A program made the position numbers and the translations under genes. A stretch of DNA of 64,000 nt, taken from DATAOG01 sp963840925 (GTDB lineage: Bacteria; Pseudomonadota; Alphaproteobacteria; Geminicoccales; Geminicoccaceae). The notes beneath the pieces are model-generated. The model searched no databases. It was not told the origin of the DNA and saw only the letters and a program-made list of their open reading frames with translations. This document shows positions 34,479-43,233 of the stretch, piece after piece (position 1 is the stretch's first letter; each line of letters begins with the position of its first letter). Location of the stretch: positions 53,427-117,426 of the forward strand of contig CAWJAY010000004.1 of the NCBI GenBank assembly GCA_963840925.1, read 5' to 3'.

Positions 34479-35926
34479 GCTTGCGCACCGGCGAGGACTA
34501 TCGGGCGAGCCTGCGCGATGGCCGCGCGGTCTGGATCGAGGGCGAGCGGGTCGACGACGTCCCGAGCCACCCGGCGTTCAAGCCGATCGTCGACGCCAGG
34601 GCCAGGATCTACGATCTCGCCCACGAGCCGGCGCTCCGCGACGTCCTGACCTACGCCGGGCCGGCTGCGGCCGAGCGCCGGCTGGTCTCGCATCAGCTGC
34701 CGCGCACCGCCGCCGACTGGCGGGCCAAGCGCGCCGCGATCGAGGCCACCCTCGACGACCTCGCGGGCGTCGTCATCCGGGTCGGCGACGAGACCGTCGG
34801 CGAGCTCTGGTCGCTCTACGACGGCCAGGACGTGCTGAACGAGGTCGACCCCCGGTTCGCCGACAACATCCGCCGCCACGTCGAGCGGGTCGAGCAGGGC
34901 GACGTTTTCCACGTCTCGGCCAACACCGACCCCAAGGGCGATCGGTCCAAGCGGCCGCAGGACCAGGACCCGGACATGCTGCTGCATGCGGTCCGCGAGA
35001 CCGACGCCGGGATCGTCGTCCGTGGCGCCAAGTACGAGACCGCGGCCGCGTACGCCCATCAGGCGTTCGTCAAGCCCACGATCGCGAACTGGGGCGATGC
35101 CGAGCTGTCCGACTACGCGGTCGGCTTCGTCGTGCCGATGAACGCTGCTGGCCTGAAGCACATCTGCCGGGCCGGATTTGCCGGCAAGCGGCCGGCCGCG
35201 GACTATCCGATCGCCAACCGCTTCGACGAGGTCGACACGCTGCTCGTGTTCGACGACGTGCTGATCCCCTGGGCGGACGTGCTGTTCTACCGGCACACGC
35301 GGGCCGCGAGCTTCATCCGCTCCTGCCTGCACCGCTACAGCGCGTTTGCGTTCGTCCAGCGGGTCCAGCGGCTGGCCGAGCTGATGATCGGCATGGCGCT
35401 GTTCAACCTCCGCCAGACCGGGCTCGAGAAGCAGCCGGCGGTGCGCGAGAAGTTGGCCACGCTCGCCTGCTACCGCGAGACGATCAATGCCCACCTGACC
35501 GCTTCGATCGCGGCCGCCGAAGCGAGCCCGGCCGGCCTCCTGATGCCTAACCAGGCCCTGCTCTACAGCGGCCGGGTGCGCGCCTGCTCGGAATTGCCGG
35601 CGATGATGCATCTCGCGCGCGAGCTTTGCGGCGGCCAGATCTGCCTGACCCCGGACTGGGCAAGTTTTCGGAACCCCGAAACCGGGCCCTGGTTGGAGAA
35701 ATTTTACGGCGTCAACGAGGCCTGGCGGGCCGAGGACCGCTTCAAGCTGCTGGCGTTCGCGCGCGATCTGCTCAACTCCGACTACGCCGGCCATCGGGTG
35801 ACCTTCGAGCTGTTCGCGCAATCGCCGCCATTCGCGCACCTCAACGCGGTTTACACCAACTTCGACTGGCAGCGCCCGCTCGACCTGGTCCACAAGGCAG
35901 CGGGACTGTCGGAGCGGGTGCGCTGA
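34475..35926 (+). CDS. HpaB-family flavin-dependent monooxygenase
   Basis: 483 residues from GTG 34475, coupled to the nitrile hydratase metal subunit. Full-length 4-hydroxyphenylacetate 3-monooxygenase fold: MSLRTGEDYRASLRDGRAVWI opening, HVSANTDPKGDRSKRPQDQD, IVVRGAKYETAAAYAHQAF, then LLVFDDVLIPWADVLFY and late LCGGQICLTP. These enzymes use reduced FAD from a separate reductase to hydroxylate an aromatic or heteroaromatic ring; no HpaC-like reductase is nearby. The tight coupling suggests it oxidises the substrate or product of the hydratase. True HpaB function is less likely than a related ring oxygenase. Confidence 0.87.
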   Translation: MSLRTGEDYRASLRDGRAVWIEGERVDDVPSHPAFKPIVDARARIYDLAHEPALRDVLTYAGPAAAERRLVSHQLPRTAADWRAKRAAIEATLDDLAGVVIRVGDETVGELWSLYDGQDVLNEVDPRFADNIRRHVERVEQGDVFHVSANTDPKGDRSKRPQDQDPDMLLHAVRETDAGIVVRGAKYETAAAYAHQAFVKPTIANWGDAELSDYAVGFVVPMNAAGLKHICRAGFAGKRPAADYPIANRFDEVDTLLVFDDVLIPWADVLFYRHTRAASFIRSCLHRYSAFAFVQRVQRLAELMIGMALFNLRQTGLEKQPAVREKLATLACYRETINAHLTASIAAAEASPAGLLMPNQALLYSGRVRACSELPAMMHLARELCGGQICLTPDWASFRNPETGPWLEKFYGVNEAWRAEDRFKLLAFARDLLNSDYAGHRVTFELFAQSPPFAHLNAVYTNFDWQRPLDLVHKAAGLSERVR

Positions 35927-36065
35927 GCCGCGGGATCGGTCTTCATCGGTCGTTAACCGGACGGTGGTAACGCTTTCTTCGGGTGGTCCATGCGACCGTG
36001 GGAATCCGTGCCCGCCCAAAGGGCTGAACGGGGGTGGGCGCTGCGGTGAGCGGTGAAGGGGGTAG

Positions 36066-36503
36066 ATGAGCCACGAGCGGCTGCGAAAGTTCAATACCCG
36101 CGACAGCTATCCCGAGCAGCGGCTCGACAACGACCTCTGCCAGGTGGTCAAGGCGCGGGGCGCGATCGTGTTCCTGCGCGGCCAGGTCGGGCAGGAACTG
36201 AGCTCGAATGCCTCGGTCGCGATCGGCGATGCCGCGGGCCAGGCCGAGCAGGCGATGGCGAACGTCGAGGCGCTGCTCGCCGAAGCCGGCGCCCGCCTCG
36301 AGGACGTCTGCAAGATCACGATCTACCTGACCGACCCGCGCTACCGCGAGCCGGTCTACCGCATCGTCGGCAAGTGGCTCAAGGGTGTCTTTCCGGTCTC
36401 GACCGGGCTCGTGGTCAGCGCGCTGGCGCGGCCCGAATGGCTGGTCGAGATCGACGTGATCGCCGTGATCCCGGAGCAGCGGCCGGCCGAGCTCCAGCCA
36501 TGA
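36066..36503 (+). CDS. RidA (YjgF/UK114) family protein lacking the usual arginine
   Basis: 145 residues from ATG 36066 with GGGGGTAG upstream. RidA fold: GAIVFLRGQVG, QAEQAMANVEALLAEAGARLEDVCKITIYLTDP, and VEIDVIAVIPE at the end. Where imine deaminases have Arg-Ser (as in FPARS), this protein has FPVSTG, so the catalytic Arg is Ser. That places it in the Rid subfamilies with other or unknown activity. Family members protect against reactive enamines or act in pyrimidine and amide catabolism. It is 139 bases after the HpaB-like gene and overlaps the DUF1028 gene (ATGA). Confidence 0.85.
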   Translation: MSHERLRKFNTRDSYPEQRLDNDLCQVVKARGAIVFLRGQVGQELSSNASVAIGDAAGQAEQAMANVEALLAEAGARLEDVCKITIYLTDPRYREPVYRIVGKWLKGVFPVSTGLVVSALARPEWLVEIDVIAVIPEQRPAELQP

Positions 36504-37171
36504 CCTTCTCGATCGCGGCGCTCGACCCCAAGACCGGCGCGCTCGGGATCGCGATCAGCTCGTCCTCGATCTGCGTCGCTGCGCGCTGCGCCTTCGTGCG
36601 CGCGGGCACCGGCGCTGCGCTCAGCCAGAACGTCACCGACCCGCGCCTTGGGCCGCGCGCGCTCGAGCTGATAGCGGGCGGGCTGGTGGCGGCCGACGCG
36701 CTTGCCCGCATCCAGCGCGAGGCGGCGCATATCATCTGGCGCCAGCTCGCGGCGGTCGATCGCCACGGCGGCACCGCCCATTTCAGCGGGATCCGGGCGC
36801 TCGGCATCCATGCCGCGGCCGAGGGCAAGGGCTGCGTCGCGATCGGCAATCTGCTCGCGCGCCCGGGCATCCCACAGGCGATGATCGAGGCGTTCGAGGA
36901 CGCCTCCGGCGCGCTCGCCGCGCGCCTGGTCCTGGCGCTCGAGGCGGGCCTTGCCGCCGGTGGCGAGACCGGCCCGGTGCGCTCGGCGGGCCTGCTGGTC
37001 GCCGACCGCCAGCCCTGGCCCGTGGTCGATCTGCGGGTCGACTGGGCGGACCAGCCGATCGCGGCGCTGCGCGCGCTCTGGCGCGAGTATGCGCCGCAGC
37101 TCGAGGCCTACGTCACCCGCGCCCTCGACCCCGATGCCGCCCCTGCCTTCGGGGCGCCGGCTGACCGCTGA
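36500..37171 (+). CDS. DUF1028 family protein (Ntn-hydrolase-like)
   Basis: 223 residues from ATG 36500, overlapping the RidA stop. TFSIAALDPKTGALGIAISSSSICVAAR at residues 2-29, then TGAALSQNVTDPRLGPRALELI and GCVAIGNLLA are the DUF1028 signature. The family has an Ntn-hydrolase-like fold and often neighbours RidA and amidase genes; no biochemical activity is firmly assigned as far as I know. Here it caps the hydratase/oxygenase/RidA series and may hydrolyse an amide made by the hydratase. That role is inference. Confidence 0.85.
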   Translation: MTFSIAALDPKTGALGIAISSSSICVAARCAFVRAGTGAALSQNVTDPRLGPRALELIAGGLVAADALARIQREAAHIIWRQLAAVDRHGGTAHFSGIRALGIHAAAEGKGCVAIGNLLARPGIPQAMIEAFEDASGALAARLVLALEAGLAAGGETGPVRSAGLLVADRQPWPVVDLRVDWADQPIAALRALWREYAPQLEAYVTRALDPDAAPAFGAPADR

Positions 37172-37264
37172 CAACGGCGGCAGTATCAGGGAACACTTCC
37201 TAGGGCGCGCCGTTGTCGCCGGCGCGCCCACCGCAGCCCGCCGTCGGCGCATGGGGAGCAGCAA

Positions 37265-38869
37265 GTGAGCGATCAGGCGGTGAGGCGTCGGACCGGCGCG
37301 GAGGGCGCTGCCGAGATCGACCGGGCCTGCTCCGGCAGCGCGTGCCCGCCGCTGAAGGTTCTGGTCGTGGTCGGACATCCGCGTCCGGCGAGCCTGTCCG
37401 GGGCGCTCGCCGCCGCCTACGTCGTCGGCGCCAGACGGGCGGGGATGCTGGTCGAGCTGCTCGAGCTGGCAGCACTGGAGTTCGATCCCAACGTCCGCAC
37501 CTCCGCGTTCACCGCCCAGAGCGTCGAGGCCGACCTGCGCCGGGCGGCGGCGCTGATCGGCTGGGCGGACCATCTGGTGTTCGTTTATCCGACCTGGTGG
37601 GGCACGATGCCGGCGCTGCTGAAGGGCTTCCTCGACCGGGTCCTGGCGCCGGGCTTCGCCTTCGAGGAGATCGGCAGCGCCGGCTACCGGGCGCTGCTGA
37701 CCGGGCGGACCGCCGAGCTCCTGACCACCACCGATACGCCCGGCTGGGTCTGGCGCTGGATCTATGGTGCCCCCGGCGACAAGGCGATGGCGCGCGCGAT
37801 CCTTGGCTTTTGCGGTATCGAGGTCGTCCAGATCCGGCGCTTCGGCCCGGTCCGCGGTTCCCGCCCCGAGCAGCGCCGGGCCTGGCTTGAGAGCGCCGAG
37901 GCCGCGGGCGGACGGCTGCGGGCCGGCCCGCGCTCGGCCGCGCAACGGGCCCGCCGCAAGCTCGCGAGCTGGCTCAAGGCGATCCGGCTCCAGTTCTATC
38001 CGATGACCTGGCTCGCCTATACGATCGGGGCGCTCGCGGCGGCCGCGATCGAGGCCGAGTTCGACGCCGCGGCGTTCTGGTGGGGGCTGCTCTGCCTGTT
38101 CTTCATCGAGGTCGGCGCGGTGCTCGCCAATGAGCGGTTCGACTTCGAGACCGACCGCCTGAACGAGCACTTCGGTCCGTTCACCGGCGGCTCGCGCGTG
38201 CTGACGTCGGGCGCGCTCAGCTTTCGCGAGGTGCGCCAGGGCTTGGCCCTCGCGCTGGCCCTGGCGCTGGTCTGCGCGCTCGGGCTGATTGCCGCCACCG
38301 GCGCCTCGGCCGCCAGCGCGGCGCTGCTGCTCGCGGCGCTGGCCGCGCTGGCGCTCGGCTACACGGTGCCGCCGGCCAAGCTCTGCTATCGCGGCCTGGG
38401 CGAGCTCAACGTGGGCCTGACCCACAGCACCGGCGTCATCCTCGCGGGCTTCGTCTTTCAGGGCGGCGCCTGGAGCGCTGGCCTGCCCTGGCTTTTGAGC
38501 CTGCCGCTGTTCCTGGCCGTGCTGCCCGGCATCACGCTTTCGGGCGTGCCCGACCACGACGCCGACCGCGCGGTCGGCAAGCGTACGCTCGCGGTCCGCG
38601 CTGGCATTCGCGGCGCCTACGGAATTGCGGCGCTCTGCACGGCGCTCGCGGCCTTAGCCGCGCTCGGCCTCGAGCGCCTGCCGGCGCTGGCTCCGCTGCT
38701 CGGCGGCATCGGCTACGGCGTCCTGCCGCACGCGGCGCTGTTGCTGCTGCTGCTCGCCCGCCAAGCCCGCCCTGCGCCGCGGGCGCAGCGGATCGACGGC
38801 CTGATGGTGGTGGCGCTCACCTACATCCTTTGGTTTGTCGCGGTCCCGCTCTGGCACCTGCTCGGTTGA
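37265..38869 (+). CDS. Fusion of NAD(P)H:quinone oxidoreductase and UbiA-type prenyltransferase
   Basis: 534 residues from GTG 37265. Residues 30-205 are a flavodoxin-like quinone reductase (VLVVVGHPRPASLSGALA, FVYPTWWGTMPALLKGFLDRV). From about residue 238 a UbiA-superfamily domain follows with eight to nine helices. Its two diphosphate-binding motifs are NERFDFETD (NxxxDxxxD, about residue 288) and DHDAD (DxxxD, about residue 428). UbiA enzymes attach isoprenoid chains to aromatic rings. Joining a reductase to a prenyltransferase suggests the aromatic acceptor is reduced to a quinol before or after prenylation. It starts 93 bases after DUF1028, same strand. Confidence 0.87.
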   Translation: MSDQAVRRRTGAEGAAEIDRACSGSACPPLKVLVVVGHPRPASLSGALAAAYVVGARRAGMLVELLELAALEFDPNVRTSAFTAQSVEADLRRAAALIGWADHLVFVYPTWWGTMPALLKGFLDRVLAPGFAFEEIGSAGYRALLTGRTAELLTTTDTPGWVWRWIYGAPGDKAMARAILGFCGIEVVQIRRFGPVRGSRPEQRRAWLESAEAAGGRLRAGPRSAAQRARRKLASWLKAIRLQFYPMTWLAYTIGALAAAAIEAEFDAAAFWWGLLCLFFIEVGAVLANERFDFETDRLNEHFGPFTGGSRVLTSGALSFREVRQGLALALALALVCALGLIAATGASAASAALLLAALAALALGYTVPPAKLCYRGLGELNVGLTHSTGVILAGFVFQGGAWSAGLPWLLSLPLFLAVLPGITLSGVPDHDADRAVGKRTLAVRAGIRGAYGIAALCTALAALAALGLERLPALAPLLGGIGYGVLPHAALLLLLLARQARPAPRAQRIDGLMVVALTYILWFVAVPLWHLLG

Positions 38870-39036
38870 TGGCGCGGGCCGTGCGCCGGCAGGGGCTCGC
38901 TCTCGATCAGTTCCGGTGCGCGCCGCCGCACCAAGGGCCGTCGCCGCCGAAACGTCAACGGCGTGCTTGCCGTGGCGCAGCGGCAGAGGGCAGCCCCGCG
39001 CGCGGTCGCCGCGCGCAGGCTGCGCCCGACCCGCCC

Positions 39037-39231
39037 TCAAGCGGCAGTCTGGTGCTCGCGCGGCGGCTCCGCCGGCAGCGTCGGCCTCGCTGCTCGGCCG
39101 TACAGGCGCTGGAAGCCGCTGCGCACCGCGCGCACGACCTCGGGGTCGCAGTCGCGCCAGTAGCCCGGGCTCTTCATCAGCGTGATCAAGCGTTGGACTT
39201 CCTGCTTCTCGTACTCGATAGTTGCGCTCAT
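39037..39231 (-). CDS. Small conserved hypothetical protein
   Basis: 64 residues from ATG 39231; the frame is open to 39333 giving a basic 34-residue extension. MSATIEYEKQEVQRLITLMKS then PGYWRDCDPEVVRAVRSGFQRLYG. I recall similar GYWRDxDPxxVxxVxxGFxRLY segments in small phage or mobile-element proteins, though not firmly. No function can be assigned. The upstream DNA (39240-39400) is AT-richer than average. Confidence 0.5.
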   Translation of the reverse strand: MSATIEYEKQEVQRLITLMKSPGYWRDCDPEVVRAVRSGFQRLYGRAARPTLPAEPPREHQTAA

Positions 39232-39504
39232 TGCCTTCGTCCCCAAGGCTTGTGTCGATCGGCTGGATTTGCGCTTAGCGCGCTTAGTACGAGCATTATT
39301 CATCCTCTGGTTGAAAAATGCAACCGTTGGCAATTCCCGCTCGCCCAGCTATTATTCCCAACAGGTTCGTTTGACTGGTGAGCGTTTGATATCGACTGTT
39401 AATCTGGCCTCTTAAGATCGCGAAAACTCTCGACGGTGCGAGCGTGGCCCGTTTGCCACACTGCGCGCCCAACTACACCGAAGCGTCCCAAGGGCGGCAA
39501 GGCC

Positions 39505-40650
39505 ATGTACGATCTGGTGATCCGAGGCGGGCGGGTGATCGATCCGGCCGCTGGCCGCGACCAACAGTGCGATGTGGCGTTCAAGGACGGCAAGGTCGCC
39601 GCGGTCGAGCCGGTGATCGAGGCCGGCGAGGCGCGTGACGTGGTCGCCGCCGACGGGCGCCTCGTGGTGCCGGGGCTGATCGACCTGCACACCCACGTCT
39701 ACTGGGGCGGCACCAGCCTCAGCGTGCGGCCGGAGCCGGTCGCCCGGCGCTCGGGCGCGACGACGCTGGTCGACGCCGGCAGCGCCGGGCCCGGCAACTT
39801 CCACGGCTTTCGCGCCCACATCATCGAGCGCTCGCCGGTCCGCATCCTGCCCTACCTGAACATCTCGTTCGCCGGCATCTTCGCCTTCTCAAAGTCGGTG
39901 ATGGTTGGCGAGTGCAGCGACGTCCGCCTGCTCGATGCCCGCGAGTGCCTCGAGGTCGCAGAGCGCCACCGGGACCTGGTCGTCGGCATCAAGGTCCGGG
40001 TCGGGCGCAACACCAGCGAGGGCTACGGCGTCTTCCCGCTCGAGCTCGCGATCGAGGTCGCGCAGGAGCTGGGCCTGCCGGTGATGGCGCACATCGACTT
40101 CCCGCCGCCCTCGCGCAAGGACATGCTGGCGCGCCTGCGCCCGGGCGACGTCCTCACCCACTGCTACCGGCCGTTCCCCAACGCGCCCGTAGTCCAGGGC
40201 GAGGTCAGGCCCGAGATGTGGGAGGCGCGCGCGCGCGGCGTCATCTTCGACATCGGCCACGGCATGGGCGGCTTCGGCTTCGCCTCGACCCGGCCGATGC
40301 TCGAGGCGGGCTTTCTGCCGGATGTGATCAGCAGCGATATCCACATCCTGTGCGAGCATGGTCCGGCCTTCGACCTGCTGCACGCGATGTCTAAGCTGTG
40401 GTGCCTGGGCATGCCGCTGGTCGAGGTGATCCGGGCCGCGACCGCGCGGCCGGCCGAGGCGCTCCGGCGCACGGATCTCGGCACGCTCGCGCCGGGCGCA
40501 GTCGGCGACGCGGTGGTCCTGAACCAGGCCTCGGGCGCCTTCGACTACGTCGACGTGCTGGGCGAGCGGATCACCGGCGAGCGCCGGCTCGAGGTCGAGG
40601 CGATCGTGCTCGGCGGCAGGCTCTGGTCCGGCGACGAGCTGTCGCAATGA
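39505..40650 (+). CDS. Amidohydrolase/deacetylase family metallohydrolase
   Basis: 381 residues from ATG 39505 (MYDLVIRGGRVIDPAAGRDQ). Amidohydrolase superfamily: metal-site HTH in GLIDLHTHVYWGG (near residue 60), likely carbamylated Lys in VVGIKVRVG, further ligands in VMAHIDF and LTHCYRP, and Asp in ISSDIHI. The set resembles the EF_0837/dihydroorotase-like group of deacetylases annotated near sugar acid catabolism. It is coupled by ATGA to the next gene, an uncharacterised partner. Substrate unknown. Confidence 0.85.
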   Translation: MYDLVIRGGRVIDPAAGRDQQCDVAFKDGKVAAVEPVIEAGEARDVVAADGRLVVPGLIDLHTHVYWGGTSLSVRPEPVARRSGATTLVDAGSAGPGNFHGFRAHIIERSPVRILPYLNISFAGIFAFSKSVMVGECSDVRLLDARECLEVAERHRDLVVGIKVRVGRNTSEGYGVFPLELAIEVAQELGLPVMAHIDFPPPSRKDMLARLRPGDVLTHCYRPFPNAPVVQGEVRPEMWEARARGVIFDIGHGMGGFGFASTRPMLEAGFLPDVISSDIHILCEHGPAFDLLHAMSKLWCLGMPLVEVIRAATARPAEALRRTDLGTLAPGAVGDAVVLNQASGAFDYVDVLGERITGERRLEVEAIVLGGRLWSGDELSQ

Positions 40651-41834
40651 GCGAAAGCTATCGCGGCCTCTACACCTACGCCTGGGACCTCGCCGACGAG
40701 GGCCTCGAGGTGGCGCTCGGCCGCATCCGGCCGACCGGCATCAACACGATCACGCTCGCCGCGAGCTACCATGCCGGCAAGTTCCTCCGCCCGCATGGCC
40801 AGAGCGGCAAGGTCTATTTCCCCAAGGACGGCACCGTCTATTTCCGGGCCCGGCCCGAGCGTTACGGTCAGATCAAGCCGCTGGTCAACCCGCTGGTCGC
40901 CGAGTTCGACGCCTTGGCCGAACTGGGCAAGAAGGCGCCGGATCTGGGCCGGGTCGCCTGGGTCGTCTGCTGCCACAACACGCCGCTGGGCGAGCTCCAT
41001 CCCGATCTCACCAGTCGCAACGCGTTCGGCGACCCTTACCCCTACAGCCTCTGCCCGGCCCATCCGGCGGTGCGCGATTACGTGGTCAATCTCTGCGCCG
41101 ACCTCGCTGATCGCTACGACCTCGCCGGCGTCGCGCTCGAGACCCCGGGCTGGCTGCCCTACGACCACGGCTTCCACCACGAGTTCGCGCTCGTGCCGCT
41201 CGATCGCTACGCCAAGAGCCTGCTGGCACTCTGCTTCGCCGAGAGCACGCGCCACGCCGCCAGGGCCGCCGACATCGACGCCGACCGGCTGCAGGCCAAG
41301 ACCCGCGGGCTGCTCGAGCGCTACTTCGCGGCCGACCTTGCGGTGCCCGATGAGCTCGCGGCCGAGTGGTGGCTGGCCGAGGTCGTGGGCGATCCCGAGT
41401 TCGCGGCCTTCCTGCACTGGCGCTGCCGGCTGGTGGCCGACCTGGTCGCCGCGGTCAAGGCCGCGCTGCCGGCGCCGATCAGGGTTGCGGTGATCCCGAC
41501 CGTGCAGCGCCCGCCGGCCGCCTGCTGGCTCGAGGGCAGCGATTTCGCGCTGTTGGCCGGCGTCGCCGATGCCCTCGAAGTCCCGGCCTACCAACCGAGC
41601 GCCGCCGAAGCTTTCCTGAGCGCCTGGGACGTCCGCCGGCGGGCGGGGAAGGACGCGACGCTGCACTTCATCCTGCGGCCGAGTTTTCCCGACCTCGCCA
41701 ACGGCGCCGAGACCGTCGCCGCCGCGCTGCGTCTGAAAGAAGTCGGCATGGCCGGGCTTGCCTTCTACAACTACGGCCACCTGCGCCTGGCGAGCCTCGC
41801 GCAGATCAAGGCGGCGCTCGACGCGCTCGGCTAG
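40647..41834 (+). CDS. Uncharacterised protein, probable TIM-barrel hydrolase-like
   Basis: 395 residues from ATG 40647 (ATGA overlap). I do not recognise a named family. Visible features: YRGLYTYAWDLADEGLE, INTITLAASYHAGKFLRPHG, VCCHNTPLGELHPDLTSRNAFGD, VALETPGWLPYDHGFHHEF, and repeated beta-alpha rhythm ending VGMAGLAFYNYGHL. The order of strands and the acidic ALETP after a strand resembles glycoside hydrolase-like TIM barrels. Pairing with a metal-dependent deacetylase suggests a two-step breakdown of an N-acyl or glycosidic compound (inference). Confidence 0.75.
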   Translation: MSESYRGLYTYAWDLADEGLEVALGRIRPTGINTITLAASYHAGKFLRPHGQSGKVYFPKDGTVYFRARPERYGQIKPLVNPLVAEFDALAELGKKAPDLGRVAWVVCCHNTPLGELHPDLTSRNAFGDPYPYSLCPAHPAVRDYVVNLCADLADRYDLAGVALETPGWLPYDHGFHHEFALVPLDRYAKSLLALCFAESTRHAARAADIDADRLQAKTRGLLERYFAADLAVPDELAAEWWLAEVVGDPEFAAFLHWRCRLVADLVAAVKAALPAPIRVAVIPTVQRPPAACWLEGSDFALLAGVADALEVPAYQPSAAEAFLSAWDVRRRAGKDATLHFILRPSFPDLANGAETVAAALRLKEVGMAGLAFYNYGHLRLASLAQIKAALDALG

Positions 41835-41844
41835 CCGCAGCCGG

Positions 41845-42855
41845 TCAGAGAAAACGCCGGCGGAGCGCGGTGTTGACGCTGTCGAGCAGGACCGCGAGCA
41901 GCATCAGGCCGCCCCGAATCACCTGCATGTAGTAGGCCGCGAGCCCCATCACGTTGATCGCGGTGTCGATCGCGCTGAGCAGCAGCACGCCCGCGAACAC
42001 GCCGGACAGCCGGCCAACCCCGCCGCGCAGGCTGACGCCGCCGATCACGACCGCGGCGAAGGCCTCGAACAGCATGCCGAAACCCAGATTCGGCGTGGCG
42101 CCGTTGCTGCGCGCGGCCAGCAGCCAGCCCGCGATCGCGGCCAGCACGCCGGAGATCACGAATACCGTGTAGAGCACGCGCTCGACCGGGATGCCGGCCC
42201 GGAACACCGCGGTCACGTTGCCGCCGACCAGATAGACGTAGCGGCCGAAGCGGGTCCGGGTCAGGACCACGTGAAACACCACGTAGGCGACGATCAGGAT
42301 CACGACCAGCAGCGGCAGGCCGAGCAGATCGGCGGTCGCGACGATCCGGAACTCGTCGGGCAAGCCGTACATCGAGCGGCCGCCGGTCAGCACGAGGCCA
42401 AAGCCGCGGATCGAGATGTAGGTCGCGAGCGTGACGATGAAGGCGTTGATCTGGAAGCGGATCACCAGCAGGCCGTTGAACAGCCCGGCGGCCGCGCCGA
42501 ACCCGATCGCGAGCAGCAGCGTGAGCCAGGTGTTGAGCTCGAGCCCGGACGCCGAGCCGCGGCCGGCCGCGAGCCAGGCGGCGAGCATCGCTGCGAACGC
42601 CATCACCGATTCGACCGACAGGTCCATGTGGCCGGCGATGATGCAGAACGACAGGCCGATCGCGATCAGGCCGACGAAGGTCGCGTGCTGCAGGATGTTG
42701 AGGAAGATGCCGATCTGGAAGAAATTCTCGATCGTCAGCGAGAAGATGACCAGGATGATCGCAAGGATCAGCCAGACCAGGTGATCGAGCAGCCGGCCGA
42801 GCAGGACGCTGCGCTCGCGTCCGTGCGCGCCCGAGGCTCCGGTCTGAACCGCCAT
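41845..42855 (-). CDS. Sugar ABC transporter permease (RbsC/BPD_transp_2 type)
   Basis: 336 residues. Eight to ten helices starting LVWLILAIILVIFSLTIENFF. Signature regions LSFCIIAGHMDLSVESVMAFAA, VIRFQINAFIVTLATYISIRG and the cytoplasmic loop VYLVGGNVTAVFRAGIPVERVL match ribose/xylose-type permeases. It should form the membrane channel of a pentose or related importer. No ATPase or binding protein gene lies next to it; the gene ends 10 bases from the convergent upstream gene. Confidence 0.88.
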   Translation of the reverse strand: MAVQTGASGAHGRERSVLLGRLLDHLVWLILAIILVIFSLTIENFFQIGIFLNILQHATFVGLIAIGLSFCIIAGHMDLSVESVMAFAAMLAAWLAAGRGSASGLELNTWLTLLLAIGFGAAAGLFNGLLVIRFQINAFIVTLATYISIRGFGLVLTGGRSMYGLPDEFRIVATADLLGLPLLVVILIVAYVVFHVVLTRTRFGRYVYLVGGNVTAVFRAGIPVERVLYTVFVISGVLAAIAGWLLAARSNGATPNLGFGMLFEAFAAVVIGGVSLRGGVGRLSGVFAGVLLLSAIDTAINVMGLAAYYMQVIRGGLMLLAVLLDSVNTALRRRFL

Positions 42856-43233
42856 ACTGGAGCCAGCCTCCCGCCGTCCGCGCCCGGTCCAGGCTTAGCC
42901 GGCTGCGCCCGGTTCGCCAAGCCACCGCCGCCAGCCACGGGTCCGTTTCGGTCGGCGGGGTCGGCCTGCTCGCGCCAGGCCGAATGCAGCACCGGCCGAT
43001 CGCCAAACCCGGAAAAACCCGAGCGCAGCTCGCGCATCGGACCCGCGCCATCGCCGAAGTACGGGCTCATCGCAGCGCTCCTCGTCAGCCGCGGACGATC
43101 CTCGACCCTTCGGGACAGCTTAGCTTCGGGCGCACTCCCGCGTTGTGGCGCGCGTCACAGAGCGCGCCAGTATTTTCCGAACCGGTAAAAGCGGCGCGGC
43201 CTCGATCCGCCCGGCGTGCGCCGCCGGTTGCGA
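42856..43233 (-). other. Intergenic region
   Basis: Between two minus-strand genes (permease downstream, cytochrome c' upstream). I see no gene, no clear terminator and no repeat. The expected neighbours of a sugar permease, an ATPase or binding protein, are not here. Confidence 0.4.

Noticed and set aside
35927..36065. Riboswitch in the 139-base leader before the RidA gene
   Set aside because: Some short complementary G/C stretches are present, but no conserved box of a known riboswitch could be placed.
36356..38557. 733-codon minus-strand frame opposite RidA, DUF1028 and the UbiA fusion
   Set aside because: Crosses three well-supported plus-strand genes and has a random-looking, repeat-rich composition.
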